64,000 nt of DNA from Ceratopteris richardii (Eukaryota; Streptophyta; Polypodiopsida; Polypodiales; Pteridaceae): positions 51,216,027 through 51,280,026 of the forward strand of contig CM035437.1 of the NCBI GenBank assembly GCA_020310875.1, written 5' to 3'. Of this stretch, positions 42,453 through 54,060 are shown piece by piece (the first letter of the stretch is position 1; each line of letters starts with the position of its first letter). A program made the position numbers and the translations under genes. The notes below the pieces were generated by a model. That model was not told the DNA's origin and ran no database searches. It saw nothing but the letters and a program-made list of their open reading frames with translations.

Positions 42453-44456
42453 ATGGGAGAAAGCTTGCAGATTGATAAGCTAGATAGGGAGAACTATCCA
42501 GCATGGTCCATGAGGATGGAAGCACATCTCATGAGCAAAGATCTCATATCATTTATTACAGGAGATGAAGAAAAACCAGAATTTGCAGATCCAAGTATTC
42601 CTACTAGGGAAGAACTTGCAATGTTGAAAACTTGGATGAGAAAGGATGCTCAAGCAAGGAGTATCATCTACATGGCTGTAAATGATTACCTTCTACCTCA
42701 CATCAGAGGTTTAGAAAGTGCTACAGATGTTTGGAATGCCTTGGAAGAGCATTTCCAAAATACAACTAAGTCAAGGAAGTCCTCACTATGGGCTGAGTTC
42801 ACAACCTTCAAGAAGAAGAGCTCACAATCAATTTCAGATTATGTGGCAAAGATGAAAGATATTGCAGATAGCTTGGGAGCAGTGGATGAAGACATTGAAG
42901 AGGAAAAGTTGGTAAGACAAATACTTACAGGTCTAAGAGGTGATGAGAAGTGGAAGCCTTTTATCTTGTCCATAGAGTTGTCACTTGATCACTTTACTCC
43001 TGACCTTAATCAACTGCTAGGACATATGCTAACCTTTGAGCAGGATCTTAAAGGAGACAATGATAGAAGTACAAGTCAAGCTATGTACTCCAAGGACAAG
43101 AAAAAGAATGGCAAGGGAAAGCAATCAAATGATGATGAAGGGAATTCAAATCAAGCCAACTTCACAAAAGGGAAGACAAATTTCAGAGGTAAAGGAAGAG
43201 GAGGTAAGAACAAAGATAATGCTAAAGCTTGTTGGATTTGTGGCAGAACAAATCATTTGGCAAATGATTGTTGGTATAATAATCAAAGTGGAGGATACAA
43301 CAATCAGAATTATAGTCAAAGAGGTAGAGGAGGCAGAAACCAAAGAGGCAACTTCAGAGGAAGAGGTGGTAGGACATCATATGGTAGAGGAGGTGGAAGA
43401 AACTTCCAATCTCAGTCCTACAACAATAATTATTACAATTATGCATCAGATCAGAAGGATGACATGACTCTTATCTTAAATGCAACTCATGAATCAATGG
43501 GAGAAGATCAAAGAGTGTTTTATATTGACTCAGGGTGCAGCAACCATCTGAGTGGGAATCTATCCTTGATGACTGATATGGAAGCAAGGGTGAATGGACA
43601 TACAGTTCAAACAGGTGACAATACCAAACATAAAGTGGAGAGCATTGGATCAGTTAAGACAAAGAGTGGAAGTACACTTCTGAGTAAGGTACTTTATGTT
43701 CCTACTATTCCTAAAAATTTGATAAGTGTAGGACAAATTGTGGAGAAAGGATATGAGGTAAGATTTACAAATGATGGTGTCTATGTACAAGATCCAAATC
43801 AGGGATATAGAAACATAATTGCAGGTAAAAAGGAAGGAAGATTGTTTACTCTCAAAGTCCAAGGTAATGTGGGACATGCATTGTTTACCTATGGAGGTCA
43901 AAAGGTGTCTGAATTAGACCTATGGCATAAGAGGCTAGGTCATTTCAATGAGAGAGCTATAAAGGAGATGTCAAAGAATCAGGTGGTGCTTGGATTGCCA
44001 AACATTGAAGGGCAACATATGGTGTACAAGTGTGAAGCTTGTCAATTAGGTAAAGCACATAAAAGTTCTTATAACAAATCAGGGTACAAGTATTCAAATA
44101 TGCTTGAATTGGTTCATACAGATGTATGGGGTCCCTCAAGGGACTATAGCATAAATGGATCCAGATATTATGTGTTGTTTGTTGATGATGCAACCAGGTG
44201 GATTACTTTGTATGTAATCAAGGATAAATCAGAAGTCTTCAAGACATTCAAACATTTCCATGCTTATGCAGAAAGGATCACAGGACAAAAGCTAAAGAGG
44301 TTAAGATCAGATGGAGGGGGAGAGTATTTCTCAAAAGAGTTTGATGATTATTTGTGGAATGCAGGTATCAAAAGAGAAGTGACTTGCAGGTATCAAAAGA
44401 GAAGTGACTTGCAGGTACTCCCCTCAACAAAATGGAGTAGCAGAAAGGAGGAATAG
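42453..44456 (+). pseudogene. Copia Gag-protease-integrase (frame broken in integrase)
   Basis: The first good start is ATG 42453 (MGESLQIDKLDRENYPAW). Residues 1-200 form the Gag domain (UBN2-type, DVWNALEEHFQ). The knuckle CWICGRTNHLANDC is at about residue 260. An Arg/Gly-rich stretch with RGRGGRNQRGNFRGRGGR follows. The protease has FYIDSGCSNHLSGN (Asp at about residue 359). Pre-integrase WHKRLGH and CEACQLGKAHKSSY form the HHCC zinc finger. The integrase core has VHTDVWGPS and RSDGGGEYF. Just after that, a 25-bp tandem duplication (44361-44385 and 44386-44410) shifts the frame, and the reading ends at 44456. The remaining integrase, with its catalytic Glu, continues in the next frame from 44404. 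Confidence 0.95.
44386..44410 (+). repeat. 25-bp tandem duplication that breaks the copia integrase
   Basis: The 25 bp at 44361-44385 (GCAGGTATC...GTGACTT) are repeated exactly at 44386-44410, and a third GCAGGTA start follows as normal sequence. The insertion adds one base modulo three and shifts the frame between the second catalytic Asp and the Glu. Confidence 0.97.
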
Positions 44457-46437
44457 GACTCTTGTAGAGTTTGCAAGAGCCATGATGAAGGAAAAGAATT
44501 GTCCAAATTACTTATGGGCAGAAGCCATTAACACTGCAACATACCTTGTGAATAGGTTGCCTTGCAAAGCTTTGGATGGAGGAACCCCTTATGAAGCATG
44601 GTGGGGTAAGAAGCCTAGTCTTGATCATTGTAAAGTATTTGGATGTATTGCTTATGCTTATGTTCCTTCACAATTAAGACATAAGCTAGAACCAAAGGCA
44701 GAGAAGTATGTGTTTATTGGATATGATGATAGACAGATGGGTTATAGGTTGTGGAGTCCATCCACAAAGCAATTTCTTGTTACTAAAGATGTAACATTTG
44801 ATGAGCAAAACATGTGGTATACAGGATCACCAAATGAGTATGCAGGTGTTGAAGAAATACAAAGGAAAGGAAAGGCAAAGGTAAAAGTATGTGAAGAAAT
44901 TGTTGATGAAGTTGACTCTAGATGTAGAGTGCAGGATCATGTAGAAGAAGGGTCAAGATTTGATCCAGAATCAAATGAGGCTGAAACTTCAAGAAGTGCA
45001 GAAATCAGGAGATCTACAAGAGAAAGGAAAGAGCCTATAAGGTATAGTTATGATACATCTTTCCTAACAACAAAAGATTATGCCTACATTGTGAAAACAG
45101 AAGAAGATCCAACCACTTATGAAGAAGCCAAAGGTAAACAGAATTGGGAGAAGGCAATGCAAGAAGAGTATGATGCTCTACTTGAAAATGAAACTTGGGA
45201 ATTAGTACCAAGACCAAAGAATCAGAAAGTCATTGGATGCAAGTGGGTATATAAAACAAAGAGGTTTGCAGATGGTAAGGTGTCTAGATATAAGGCTAGA
45301 CTTGTGGTTAAAGGTTATGCCCAAACTTATGGGGTAGATTATGATGAAACCTTTAGTCCTGTTGCTAAGATGTCTACAATTAGGACATTGATTGCTATTG
45401 CTACTTGCAAAGGATGGAAATTATCACAATTGGATGTGAAGAATGCATTTCTTAATGGTTACATTGCAGATGAAGTATATATGGAGCAACCAGAAGGCTT
45501 CATGGAGTCAATTGGGTCAGATTATGTGTGTAAGCTCAAGAGAGCTTTATATGGGTTGAAGCAAGCCCCAAGAGCTTGGAATTACAGATTGGTCAAGTTC
45601 TTGAATGAATGTGGTTTTCAAGCATCAAAGGCAGATAGTAGCTTGCTAGTGAAGGCAAGTGAAAATGGATACATTTACATGTGCATTTATGTTGATGATA
45701 TTATTGTTACAGGAACAGATGCTCAAGGAATCAATGAACTCAAGAAGCAAATAGAGAAGGAGTTTAAGATAAGTGACTTGGGAAACTTATCTTATTTTCT
45801 AGGAATGCAGATTGTGTATACTCAACATGGAGTATATGTTTCACAAGAGAGATACTTGAAGAATCTTTTGATCAAGTTTAACATGGAAGATTGCAAGATC
45901 TCAACCACTCCATTGGAGGTAAATCATAAATTAAGCAGGTATGGAGGTGAAGAGTTCAATGACATGAAGAAATATCAGAGTTTGGTAGGTAGTCTAATCT
46001 ATGCTACCTTGACAAGGCCAGATCTATCATATGCAATAGGTGTGTTGTCACAATTTATGCATTGTCCAAAGAAGACTCATTGGATTGCAGCCCAAAGGGT
46101 ACTCAGATATATTAAGGGAACCCTAAGTGAAGGTTTGTATTATGGTTTCACTTCTGACACAAGAATCAAAGTGTTTAGTGATGCAGATTGGGCAGGTGAC
46201 TCAGATGATAGAAGGTCTACCCATGGATATCTATGTTATGTTGGAGACAAGTTAGTGTCTTGGTGTTCAAAGAAGCAACATACAGTTGCTTTATCATCCA
46301 CAGAAGCTGAGTATAAGGGAATGGTAGAAGCTGCAAAAGAAGTGATATGGTTGAAGACCTTGATGAAGAGTTTTGAGTTTGATCATAGTACTCCAATAAT
46401 TTTTGGAGACAATATGAGTTCTGTATTTGGCAGCTAA
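44404..46437 (+). pseudogene. Copia integrase end, reverse transcriptase and RNase H
   Basis: It continues the polyprotein after the duplication: SPQQNGVAERRNRTLVEFAR (catalytic Glu of integrase), the integrase C-terminal WGKKPSLDHCKVFGC block, an acidic linker, then RT with NWEKAMQEEYDAL, CKWVYKTKRF, KARLVVKGYAQTYGVDYDET and catalytic YVDDIIVTG (45688-45714). RNase H has FSDADWAGDSDDRRSTHGYL and ALSSTEAEYKGMVEAAKEVI. The frame ends at a TAA at 46435-46437 after IIFGDNMSSVF, where about two bases appear to be missing; the last RNase H part continues in another frame at 46427-46648. Confidence 0.95.
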
Positions 46438-46648
46438 CCCTGTTTTTCATGCCAGGACTAAGCATATAGAGATTCAGTATCATTTCTTGAGGGAAAAGGT
46501 ACTAGATAAAGAGATTGAAGTGATGTACACTCCAACAAAAGAACAGGTGGCAGATATGATGACAAAGAGTTTGGATGGACCTAAGTTACAAAGGTTCAAA
46601 GACATGGCAAGTATCAAGAAGACAGAGAAGACCTCAATTGATGATTGA
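46427..46648 (+). pseudogene. Copia RNase H C-terminal end
   Basis: Out of frame with the preceding block. It reads NPVFHARTKHIEIQYHFLRE and YTPTKEQVADMMTKSLDGPK, the conserved end of copia RNase H (HIDxxxHFxRE and ADxxTK), ending TGA at 46646-46648 just before the polypurine tract. Confidence 0.9.
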
Positions 46649-46655
46649 GGGGGAG
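46647..46655 (+). other. Copia polypurine tract
   Basis: GAGGGGGAG directly before the 3' LTR, the plus-strand priming site. Confidence 0.85.
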
Positions 46656-46656
46656 C

Positions 46657-47689
46657 TGTTGGTGCATACCAATCACCAATTGAAGGCTTGGAAGATCAAA
46701 TGATGAAGGAAGAATCAATTCCTAAAGTGTGGAAGAAGATTAAAATCAGAGGACAAGAGAAGTGTACACATATGTACATTAGCATAGTCATAGATGACTT
46801 AGATCTTTTGTTCAGTAAGAATTATGTACAAATTATCTATAAATACCTTGAGAAAAGTCGGGGCATGTATGAGAGCTTATGTGACATTAGTTAGAAGTCA
46901 AGAATGAGGGAGATAGAAGTCATAAGATAGAGAAAAGTGAATTTGAGTTTGCTCTCATCACTCAGTTGTATTTTCTCTGAGTAAATGAAAAATTTTGCGC
47001 CCGATGTTTCTGCGTGTTCTCCTTCTACAGTAGATCAATTGTGAAATGCTTTTGTACAAGTCTAAGTTGAAAGTTGCTTGACCTCTGTGCAAAGTTTCAG
47101 CTTCCAATTGTAATCAGGCTGAGTGAATTAAGTGTAGGAACATTCATATGTGAAGCATGTTCACTAGTTCCTAAAACAGGCGCAGATTTCGAAGTCAATG
47201 TTTTGGTCATTGCTCCCAGCACAGTTTAAAGTTTTGCATGAGTGAGGGCTTAATCTTTAAGTTGGAAGATAAGCTACTTATGTCTAGAAGCATTTTGTAA
47301 AACGGGTTCTATTCAAGGAGAACCAAGTCTTAAAAGTTACAGGTGTAAAGTCGACTGTTTTGGATAACAGTTTCTGACATAGGTAACTTGTGAAATCAAT
47401 TTCTCAAGTTATACTTAACCTTTTGGAGTAATTCAACTTGGAGTAGTTGCGCAATCTCTAGGAGATGATTCGTATAAAGTTTCATCAAAAACTTTATAGA
47501 TTTGATAGGTCAATCTGAATGAACAATGCAGCAGACTTTTCTGTGTTTCATCTTCTTCACAGATTTGTTAATTTCTGATAAGTTAGCAATTGATCCTCTA
47601 AATTAGTGAAGTGTTTGACTTACTCTTGGTATAGAGGTGCTCTAATCACAAGAGTAAGTTATTCTTTTGGAGATTAACATTCTCCATCA
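46657..47689 (+). repeat. 3' LTR of the young copia element
   Basis: 1033 bp, collinear with the 5' LTR with one difference (T at 47497). Followed by GTGTC. Confidence 0.97.
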
Positions 47690-47694
47690 GTGTC

Positions 47695-48284
47695 CACTTC
47701 TTTGATGCATTTCTACACCTTGTGCTTGACCTTGAGTGTCAACACTCCCCCCTCTCGAGTCTATCGTCCCTGACAGACCCTTGTTGGAGTGGGTGTTCCA
47801 TGTAGTAATTTGAGAGGTAGTGTCCATCATGTATGAATAAGAGTGATTTGTCTTCCAAATGTGCCAGGTTCGGTTGTCCTATTCTTCATTTTTTCGCTAC
47901 TAGCCTTTGGAAGTTTTAGTCCCTTTGTATGTACTTGTTCCTTTCATTCCAGCATGATGGTGTATTTGTGAGCTTCCAATTGATGAGATTCTTCAAGCGC
48001 AAGGTCCTCTCCCTTGTCTCTTTTTTTCTCTCTCTTTTCTTTTTGTATTCCCCCCTCCCCCTCCTTTTTTTTTGAAATAAGTATCACAAAACAAGAAGAA
48101 ATAGGTTAGTATAAAAAATATTTTACATATGTCAAATGTGTCTCACGTGATTGGGATTCTCAACTATATCTATGCACGACCTTCTAATGTGGCCCTATAT
48201 TAATGCATACTGTGGAAATGCATGAGCTTAATGATGCAAAAGACATGGTTATGTCAAGGGCACATGGTTTTTGCACATTGAGGC
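47695..48284. other. Unidentified sequence right of the copia element
   Basis: It continues the pre-insertion sequence left of the copia. It contains CAACACTCCCCCCTCTCGAG, reminiscent of retrotransposon LTR ends, and pyrimidine-rich runs near 48000-48070. No coding block. Confidence 0.4.
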
Positions 48285-48803
48285 TGTAAGCAGCCGGAAA
48301 GGAACTCATAATTTTTGTAATATATATCTTGAAAAGTCACACACATGATGTAAAGGCGTATCGCAAAGTTGTAACCTTTGGAAAGATTAATGAAAGAGTC
48401 ATGTGAAGCAGAAGGTGTAGTCGCCAGACTGTTCGACTGGGCGAGAGCTGGAAGCAAAGCGTAGTTATCGAATTACTTTGTAATCTGAGTACTGTCAATT
48501 TTGGTGATTAAGTTTAATCATTAAGTGAAGTTCAATTAAGTATTAAGTAAATTGATTAACGCGATAAGTGAAGAAGTTATACAGTTAACTATCTGGTGTG
48601 GAAGTGTGTTGAAGAACGCATTCAAAATAGTATTGGGAAGATAATCCGATTTAGCGCGTTAATTCGGTGAAGTAGTATACTCTTAATCTGTGGATTTGGG
48701 AAAATACAAACAGGGCCTCTGTTTACAGACCCCTAACCATCCCAAGAACCCAGATTGAATTTAACTTAAATAGATAACTTAATCCTAAGTTTAAGTTTAA
48801 ACA
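48285..48803 (+). repeat. Gypsy-type 5' LTR (plus orientation)
   Basis: 519 bp, beginning TGTAAGC and ending TAAACA, followed at 48804 by TTGGTGCCGTCTGTGGGA, a PBS form typical of plant Ty3/gypsy elements. Its first 320 bp are repeated in inverted orientation at about 49190-49504. Confidence 0.8.
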
Positions 48804-49189
48804 TTGGTGCCGTCTGTGGGAAATGGAGTAGTCATTTGCATCGAAGAGTAAAGATTGAGGAAGAATTCTTTGATATATGCATGTAACACGTTCCGGCGAA
48901 TCATACCCCAAATACCGTAGAGATCAACATCCCTGGGCAATTCCGAACTTATTAGGAACACCCCTTGGTGGTAGAAGTGCAAGACAATCAAGTCCAGTTG
49001 CAGAAGGTTCAGTACAGCCACCTAGCAGCAATTTCGGTGGTAGTTTGGTAGCACACAGTGAGAATCCGGTGCGAGTCCGGTCCTTCTGAAGAGAGTATGA
49101 TGACTTCTGGTTGTACAGAGGCGTAGTGCGGAGATAGTTCCGCATTATCTGGTCAGAATTCGATCACTTTCGGTCAAAATTGGATCAGT
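48804..49189 (+). mobile_element. Gypsy leader and gag start fragment
   Basis: The PBS TTGGTGCCGTCTGTGGGA at 48804 is followed by a short frame from about 48871 reading HVTRSGESYPKYRRDQHPWA, then IPNLLGTPLGG and later PSSNFGGSLVAHSENP, which looks like the start of a gypsy gag. It ends after about 390 bp, at the junction with the inverted LTR. Confidence 0.55.
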
Positions 49190-49504
49190 TCCACACCAGA
49201 TAGTTAACTATATAACTTCTTCACTTATCGCATTAATCAATTTACTTAATACCTCATTGAACTTCACTTAATGATTAAACTTAATCAACAGAATTGACAG
49301 TACTCAGATTACATAGTAATTCGATAACTGCGCTTCGCTTCCGGCTCTCGCCTAGACGAACAGTCCGGCGACTACACCTGCTTCACACGACTCTTTCATT
49401 AATCTTTCCAAAGGTTACAACTTTGCGCTACGCCTTTACATAATGCGTGTGACTTTTCAGGATATATATTACAAAAAGTATGAGTTCCTTTCCGGCGGCT
49501 TACA
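49190..49504 (-). repeat. Inverted partial gypsy LTR
   Basis: The reverse complement of 48285-48604 with scattered differences. The minus strand begins TGTAAGCCGCCGGAAAGG at 49504. It is the 3' LTR start of the minus-strand gypsy fragment to the right. Similarity to the left LTR ends at TATCTGGTGTGG. Confidence 0.8.
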
Positions 49505-51052
49505 AGGCTTGCGATGCTACTTGTAGACATTGATGCAATCTTTGTAATGGAGGTATCCATTGAATCTCTAAATGATGCAATCAATCGATGGTTGAATGAA
49601 AACTAATCATTCCTCCTTATAAGGATCCATTTTAGGGCCGTGTTCGGTCATGTGGATATCACCTTTGGCCTCTTCACCTTTGGATGGTTCCTCAAATTTT
49701 CTATCCCTCATGATTGGTTCTTTGGTTCTGTGGGGGCTACTGGTGGTTTTGGATTTTGAACCCATACCCTTGTTGAATTTGGCAAGATGTCACCTTCTAG
49801 AGTGGCCAAATGAACCACACTGCTAGTGGAAATTTTATTAATTACCATGGGTCCATATCCTTATTTTTCCAATTTATGGGCATGTTTCTTCAATGTATAA
49901 ACCAATACTAGGTCTCTCTCTTTCAATCCTTTATCCGTGATGTGTGCATCGAAGTATGCCTTTTGTCTTTTCCTTGCAACATAGATGACTGTTTTCGCTC
50001 ATAGCCTAGTCTCACCTAAGCATTCTAGATCAAATATCTTGGAGGATGAGTCATGTCTATTCCACTCATGCTCTTGTGCTACTTTTAAACTTGGGATCAC
50101 AAAGTCTAATGGTAACACAATATTCTGTCCAAAGACCATATGAAATGGGGTGGCATTGAGTACCATTTAGTAGGCAACTCGATAATCCCAAACAAAATGA
50201 TGAAGTTGTTTATCCCAATCAAAGCATTTATTATTTACTAGTTTTGTCAGTACATTACATAGGATCTTATTTGTGCTCTTGGCTTGTTCGTTAGCTTATG
50301 GATGGCACGAGGTAGACTTCTTATGTATCACCAAGAATTCTTGGAGAAGGTTTTCAATGACTTCATTCAAGGAGTTTGTACCTCTATCACTTACTAACTC
50401 TATTGGTAACCCATATCTGGTGAACACGTTCTCGAATAAGAACTTAGCCATCATTTGATGATCATTCTTTGTCGTGGATTTTAGTTATATCCACTTTGTA
50501 CGGTAATATGTGGCTACAATAATGTACTCTTCATGGGAGTTTCTAGCTGGGGGTTTAATAGGACGTACAAAATCTATACCCCACTTTGAGAATGTGCATC
50601 CTCCCATCATTAGCCTCAAAGGCATCTCACCCTTTTTGATCGAATATTGTGCATGTTGGCATGTGTCACATCTCTTTACATAGGTATGTGCATCCATATG
50701 AAGAGTGGGCCACCAAATTCTTGAGAATAAAATGGTCTTAATTACTCGGGCAGGCCCGAAGTGTCCACGTGCAACACTGCTATGTGCAATTTCCAAGATT
50801 GTCAAATAGTCTGATTCATGAATGCACAATCTTAAGTAGCCATCTTTGCCTCTTTGGTATAGGTTGTCTCCTATTAAGGCATAGTTCTCAGCCTCTTGCT
50901 TCATGCTTTATTTTCTTGCTAGACTAGCCTCGTTGGGTAGTGTTCCCGATTTCATAAATTCTACCAATGGAGCACTCCATTCTAGAATTAATGACACGTG
51001 ATAAATGGTAGCATACTCCAATGGGGGTTTCTTCTAGCCCACTAGACAATTC
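49505..51052 (-). pseudogene. Gypsy-2: integrase and 3' region fragment
   Basis: Minus strand. It starts near 51050 with remnants of an upstream zinc-finger end (KKPPLEYATIYHVS). ALIGDNLYQRGKDGYLRLCI follows, then HFGPARVIKTILFSRIWWPT and DTCQ (HHCC motif, 50640-50790). The integrase core has FSKWGIDFVRPI near 50580, then RYGLPIELVSDRGTNS and TPFHMVFGQNIVLPLDFVIP near 50100. An integrase C-terminal block, DLVLVYTLKKHAHKLEK, lies near 49880. Stops occur throughout. It is closely similar to gypsy-3 (57.7-58.8 kb) but passes into an LTR within about 300 bp, without the extra protease and 3' ORFs of gypsy-3. Confidence 0.85.
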
Positions 51053-51465
51053 TTACTCCTCTCATGTATTTTTGTGTCCCTACTATCACGAGGAAGGAGA
51101 TAAAGAAGAGAGATCACACACACACTCTCTCACAATCAAAGAGGAGCACACACACAGATTGAGGCAAGGAAGAATAATCTTTTTCTTCTTCTTCTATTAC
51201 ATAAAAGGAATGCACAATATTGACCTAAAAACAAGAATACAACAAGTGCAATATGTAAAGATGAGTACATAAGGAAAAACCTAATGTCTGCAAATGAGTG
51301 AGCTGGCAAGAAACAAATGTGCCATCACTCACGATGGATAAATCTAATAAAGGTCAATGAAGTGTCCCTGACATATACCGACATGACCACTATACATGTT
51401 AGAGAAATGAAAAAGTGATACGTGTTATCTTGGATCATCACATGTTGAGCTTGATATCTCAGCAC
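51053..51465 (-). repeat. Probable 3' LTR of the degraded copia-2 element
   Basis: On the minus strand it follows the RNase H end and a purine stretch (GAGAGGGAG), starting TGCTGAGATATCAAGCTCAAC near 51460 and running to the junction with gypsy-2 near 51053. No partner LTR is present, so both ends are approximate. Confidence 0.5.
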
Positions 51466-54060
51466 TCCCTCTCAAGCTCAACGCCATGTCCTCTAATCCA
51501 AGCATCTTCTGAAACTTCTTCAACTTCTCTGCTGCAAATGCTTTAGTGAAAATATCAACAACCTCCTCATCTGCACATAAACAAGATCAATATCACCTGC
51601 TAATACCTTCTCTCTAATGAAGTGATAATGTACCTCGATATGCTTTGTTCTAGCATGAAAAACAGGGTTCCGTGCTAGCTATATACTGCTAAGATTATCA
51701 CAATAGATGGTGATAGGCTTTTGCACTTCCACACCTAAATCTGCAAGTAGCATCTCCAGCCATGATGCCTCACATGCTGCCATTGTAGCACCTCTATATT
51801 CAACCTCTGTACTCGACAAAGCAATAGTGGGTTGCTTCTAGCTTCTCCATGTAATTGTTGCACTCCCAAGTAAGAATAGAAAGCCACTAGTAGATCTTCT
51901 ATCTGGAATGCTACTAGCCCAATCTGCATCAGTGTATCCATGAACCTACAAATCTACACCAACTTCATAAAACAATGCATAATTCTAAGTAGCACTCACA
52001 TAATGTAGAGTGTGGCTCAGAGAAGCTAAATGTGGCTTCCTAATAACCTGCATAAATTGAAAGTATAGCTAAGATTAGGCCTCGTAATTATGAGATATAT
52101 CAAACTTTTCACAATTTTCCTATACATAGTAGCATTTTCCAATGCTCCACTTGATGTAGTATGTAACTTCGAATTCTGATCTAATGGCATAGAAATTGGC
52201 TTACAATCAGCCATACCATACTTTTGCAGCATATTCAAGGCATATTGCCTTTGCGACATCCATATGCCTATTTTCGTATGTATAAACTCAATGCCCAAGA
52301 AATACCACAGCACATCAAGATATTTCATGTCAAATTCTTTTTTTTTTTTTTTTTTAAATTTTTTATATAAAGGGAGTTCGGCCTTAGCCTAATCTCCCGG
52401 ACTTTAATTATAATAAAGAGAAAAAGTTACAAGTGAATGGGACTAGTGCCCATGGGACCCCCCAAATCCCACAATGCAGGGCAAATTCTTGCATAAGAAG
52501 TTGCTTTACCTCTTTAATGCTATCTACATTATCGCCACCTACAATCAAGTCATCAACATAAATAGCCACAATTGCGATGCCATCATTACCCGTCCTTGCA
52601 TATAGTGAATGATCTGCATCACACATAGAAAACCCAATGGTGGTTAAGTAATCAGCAATCCTTGCATGCCATGCACGAGGAGCTTGCTTCAACCCATACA
52701 GAGCCTTTTGCAACCTACAAAAATTTTTGGATTCTTTGAAACTTCATATCCTTGTGGCTCGTCCATGTATACTTCTTCTTGTAACTCACCATGTAAGAAA
52801 GCATTCTTCACATCCATCTGATGCAAAGTCCATCCTTTTGCTATAGCTAATGCAACAAGTGTTTTGACAGTAGACATTTTAGCTATAGGGCTGAACATTT
52901 CCTCATAATCAATGCCATATGTGTGTGCATATCCTTTTGCTACCAATCGTGCTTTCTACTTGCTTATGCTACCATTAGCATTGTGCTTTACCTTGTAAAC
53001 CCACTTGTAGCCTATGGGTTTCTTTCCTTGTGGCAATGGAACCATCTTCCATGTTTCGTTTCCATAAAGTGTAGCCATCTCCTCATCCATAGCTTTTCTC
53101 CAATCTGCATTTCCAATTGCATCTTCAAAACAAGAAGGTTCAACATCTTGTATTACCTTGGTCATGTAGGCACAATGACGAGCCATATAATTGTCATACG
53201 TCAGTCATTGCACTGAATCCTCATTCTCCCAGATCTTCTTGGTCCTGGGTCACTTTGTCTTGTATCATCTGCATGTGCCTTTCTTACTCCTAGAGTCTTC
53301 ACAGAGGGCAATCCAAGTTCCTCATCAAGACTCTTTTCTGAACTGCTTGAATCTCCATCAATGTCTTCAAAACCTACACATGTTTTACTAGCAGTAGAAA
53401 GCTTTTCTTTACCTTTCTCGGATGTATTTGATGAATTTGATGGACTGAAATTTCCACGCAATCTTCCACTCCATGGATTTGAGTTGGAACTATTGCTTGG
53501 TGATGCATCCGGTCCCCTCAAAACTTGAGATTTTGCACTTGATTTTTCAGTATTTTCTTTGTCATTTGGTTCAAGATTCAGTCCTTCTTTGGAAATTTCA
53601 TAGAAGCTTGACATTTCATCAAATACCACACCTGTGCTCCCCTTCACCTATCGTGTGAGTGGGTTATAACATTTATATCCCTTTTGCTCGAGGAAGTATC
53701 CAATGCAGACACATTATTCTGCTTTTGGATCAAGCTTCATCCTCAACTCATCTGGAACATGTGCATACACAATACAACCAAAAACTTTCATATATGATAA
53801 GTTTGGCTTTTTACCTGTGAACTTCTCTTCAGGTGTAACTTGATGTACAGCAGCAATTGGAGTTCTGTTCATGATGTATACAGTCGTATGCACAACTTCT
53901 ACCCAATAACAATGAGGCATATTCTTCTTAGCCATCAAGGCTCTTGCTATTTCTGCAATATGTCTATTTTTGCATTCAGCAATGCCATTCTGTTGTGGTA
54001 TGTATCTGCATGAAAACTGTCGTCGAATTCCATGACTTTTTAGAAAATTCTCATACAATT
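51466..54060 (-). pseudogene. Copia-2: degraded integrase, RT and RNase H
   Basis: Minus strand. It begins near 54060 inside integrase (SHGIRRQFSCRYIPQQNGIA), then CYWVEVVHTTVYIMNRTP and YMKVFGCIVYAHVPDELRMK. A linker lies at 53201-53647. RT is split over 52956-53186 (NADWRKAMDEEMATLY), 52689-52946 (MVAKGYAHTYGIDYEEMFSP) and 52408-52713 (KALYGLKQAPRAWHARIADY, catalytic YVDDLIVGG). It continues at 52026-52328 (YFLGIEFIHTKIGIWMSQRQ) and the RNase H near 51735-51941. The copia 3' end, with LKKFQKMLGL, lies near 51500. Gag and protease are missing. Several frameshifts and one small retroposon (52340-52481) interrupt it. Confidence 0.88.
52331..52490 (-). mobile_element. Small poly(A) retroposon (SINE or 5'-truncated LINE) in copia-2
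   Basis: A 142-bp insert (52340-52481) interrupts the copia RT frame and is flanked by the duplication CAAATTCTT (52331-52339 and 52482-52490). On the minus strand it runs from CCTGCATTGTGGGATTTGGG to a 3' run of about 18 A. Poly(A) plus a 9-bp duplication is the mark of LINE-type retroposition. This tail is poly(A), unlike the (TC)n-bounded LINEs. Confidence 0.75.

Larger units (their letters stand above)
41194..47694 (+). mobile_element. Young complete Ty1/copia retrotransposon with LTRs and target duplication
   Basis: LTRs at 41199-42231 and 46657-47689 are both 1033 bp, begin TGTTGG and end TCA. I found a single mismatch (C at 42039, T at 47497). The 5-bp duplication GTGTC flanks the element (41194-41198 and 47690-47694). 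A PBS for initiator Met tRNA and a polypurine tract are in place. The interior encodes Gag, protease, integrase, RT and RNase H in copia order on the plus strand, with two frame breaks. Near-identical LTRs mean very recent insertion. Despite its youth this copy has no single uninterrupted polyprotein frame, so it is likely dependent on other copies. Confidence 0.97.
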
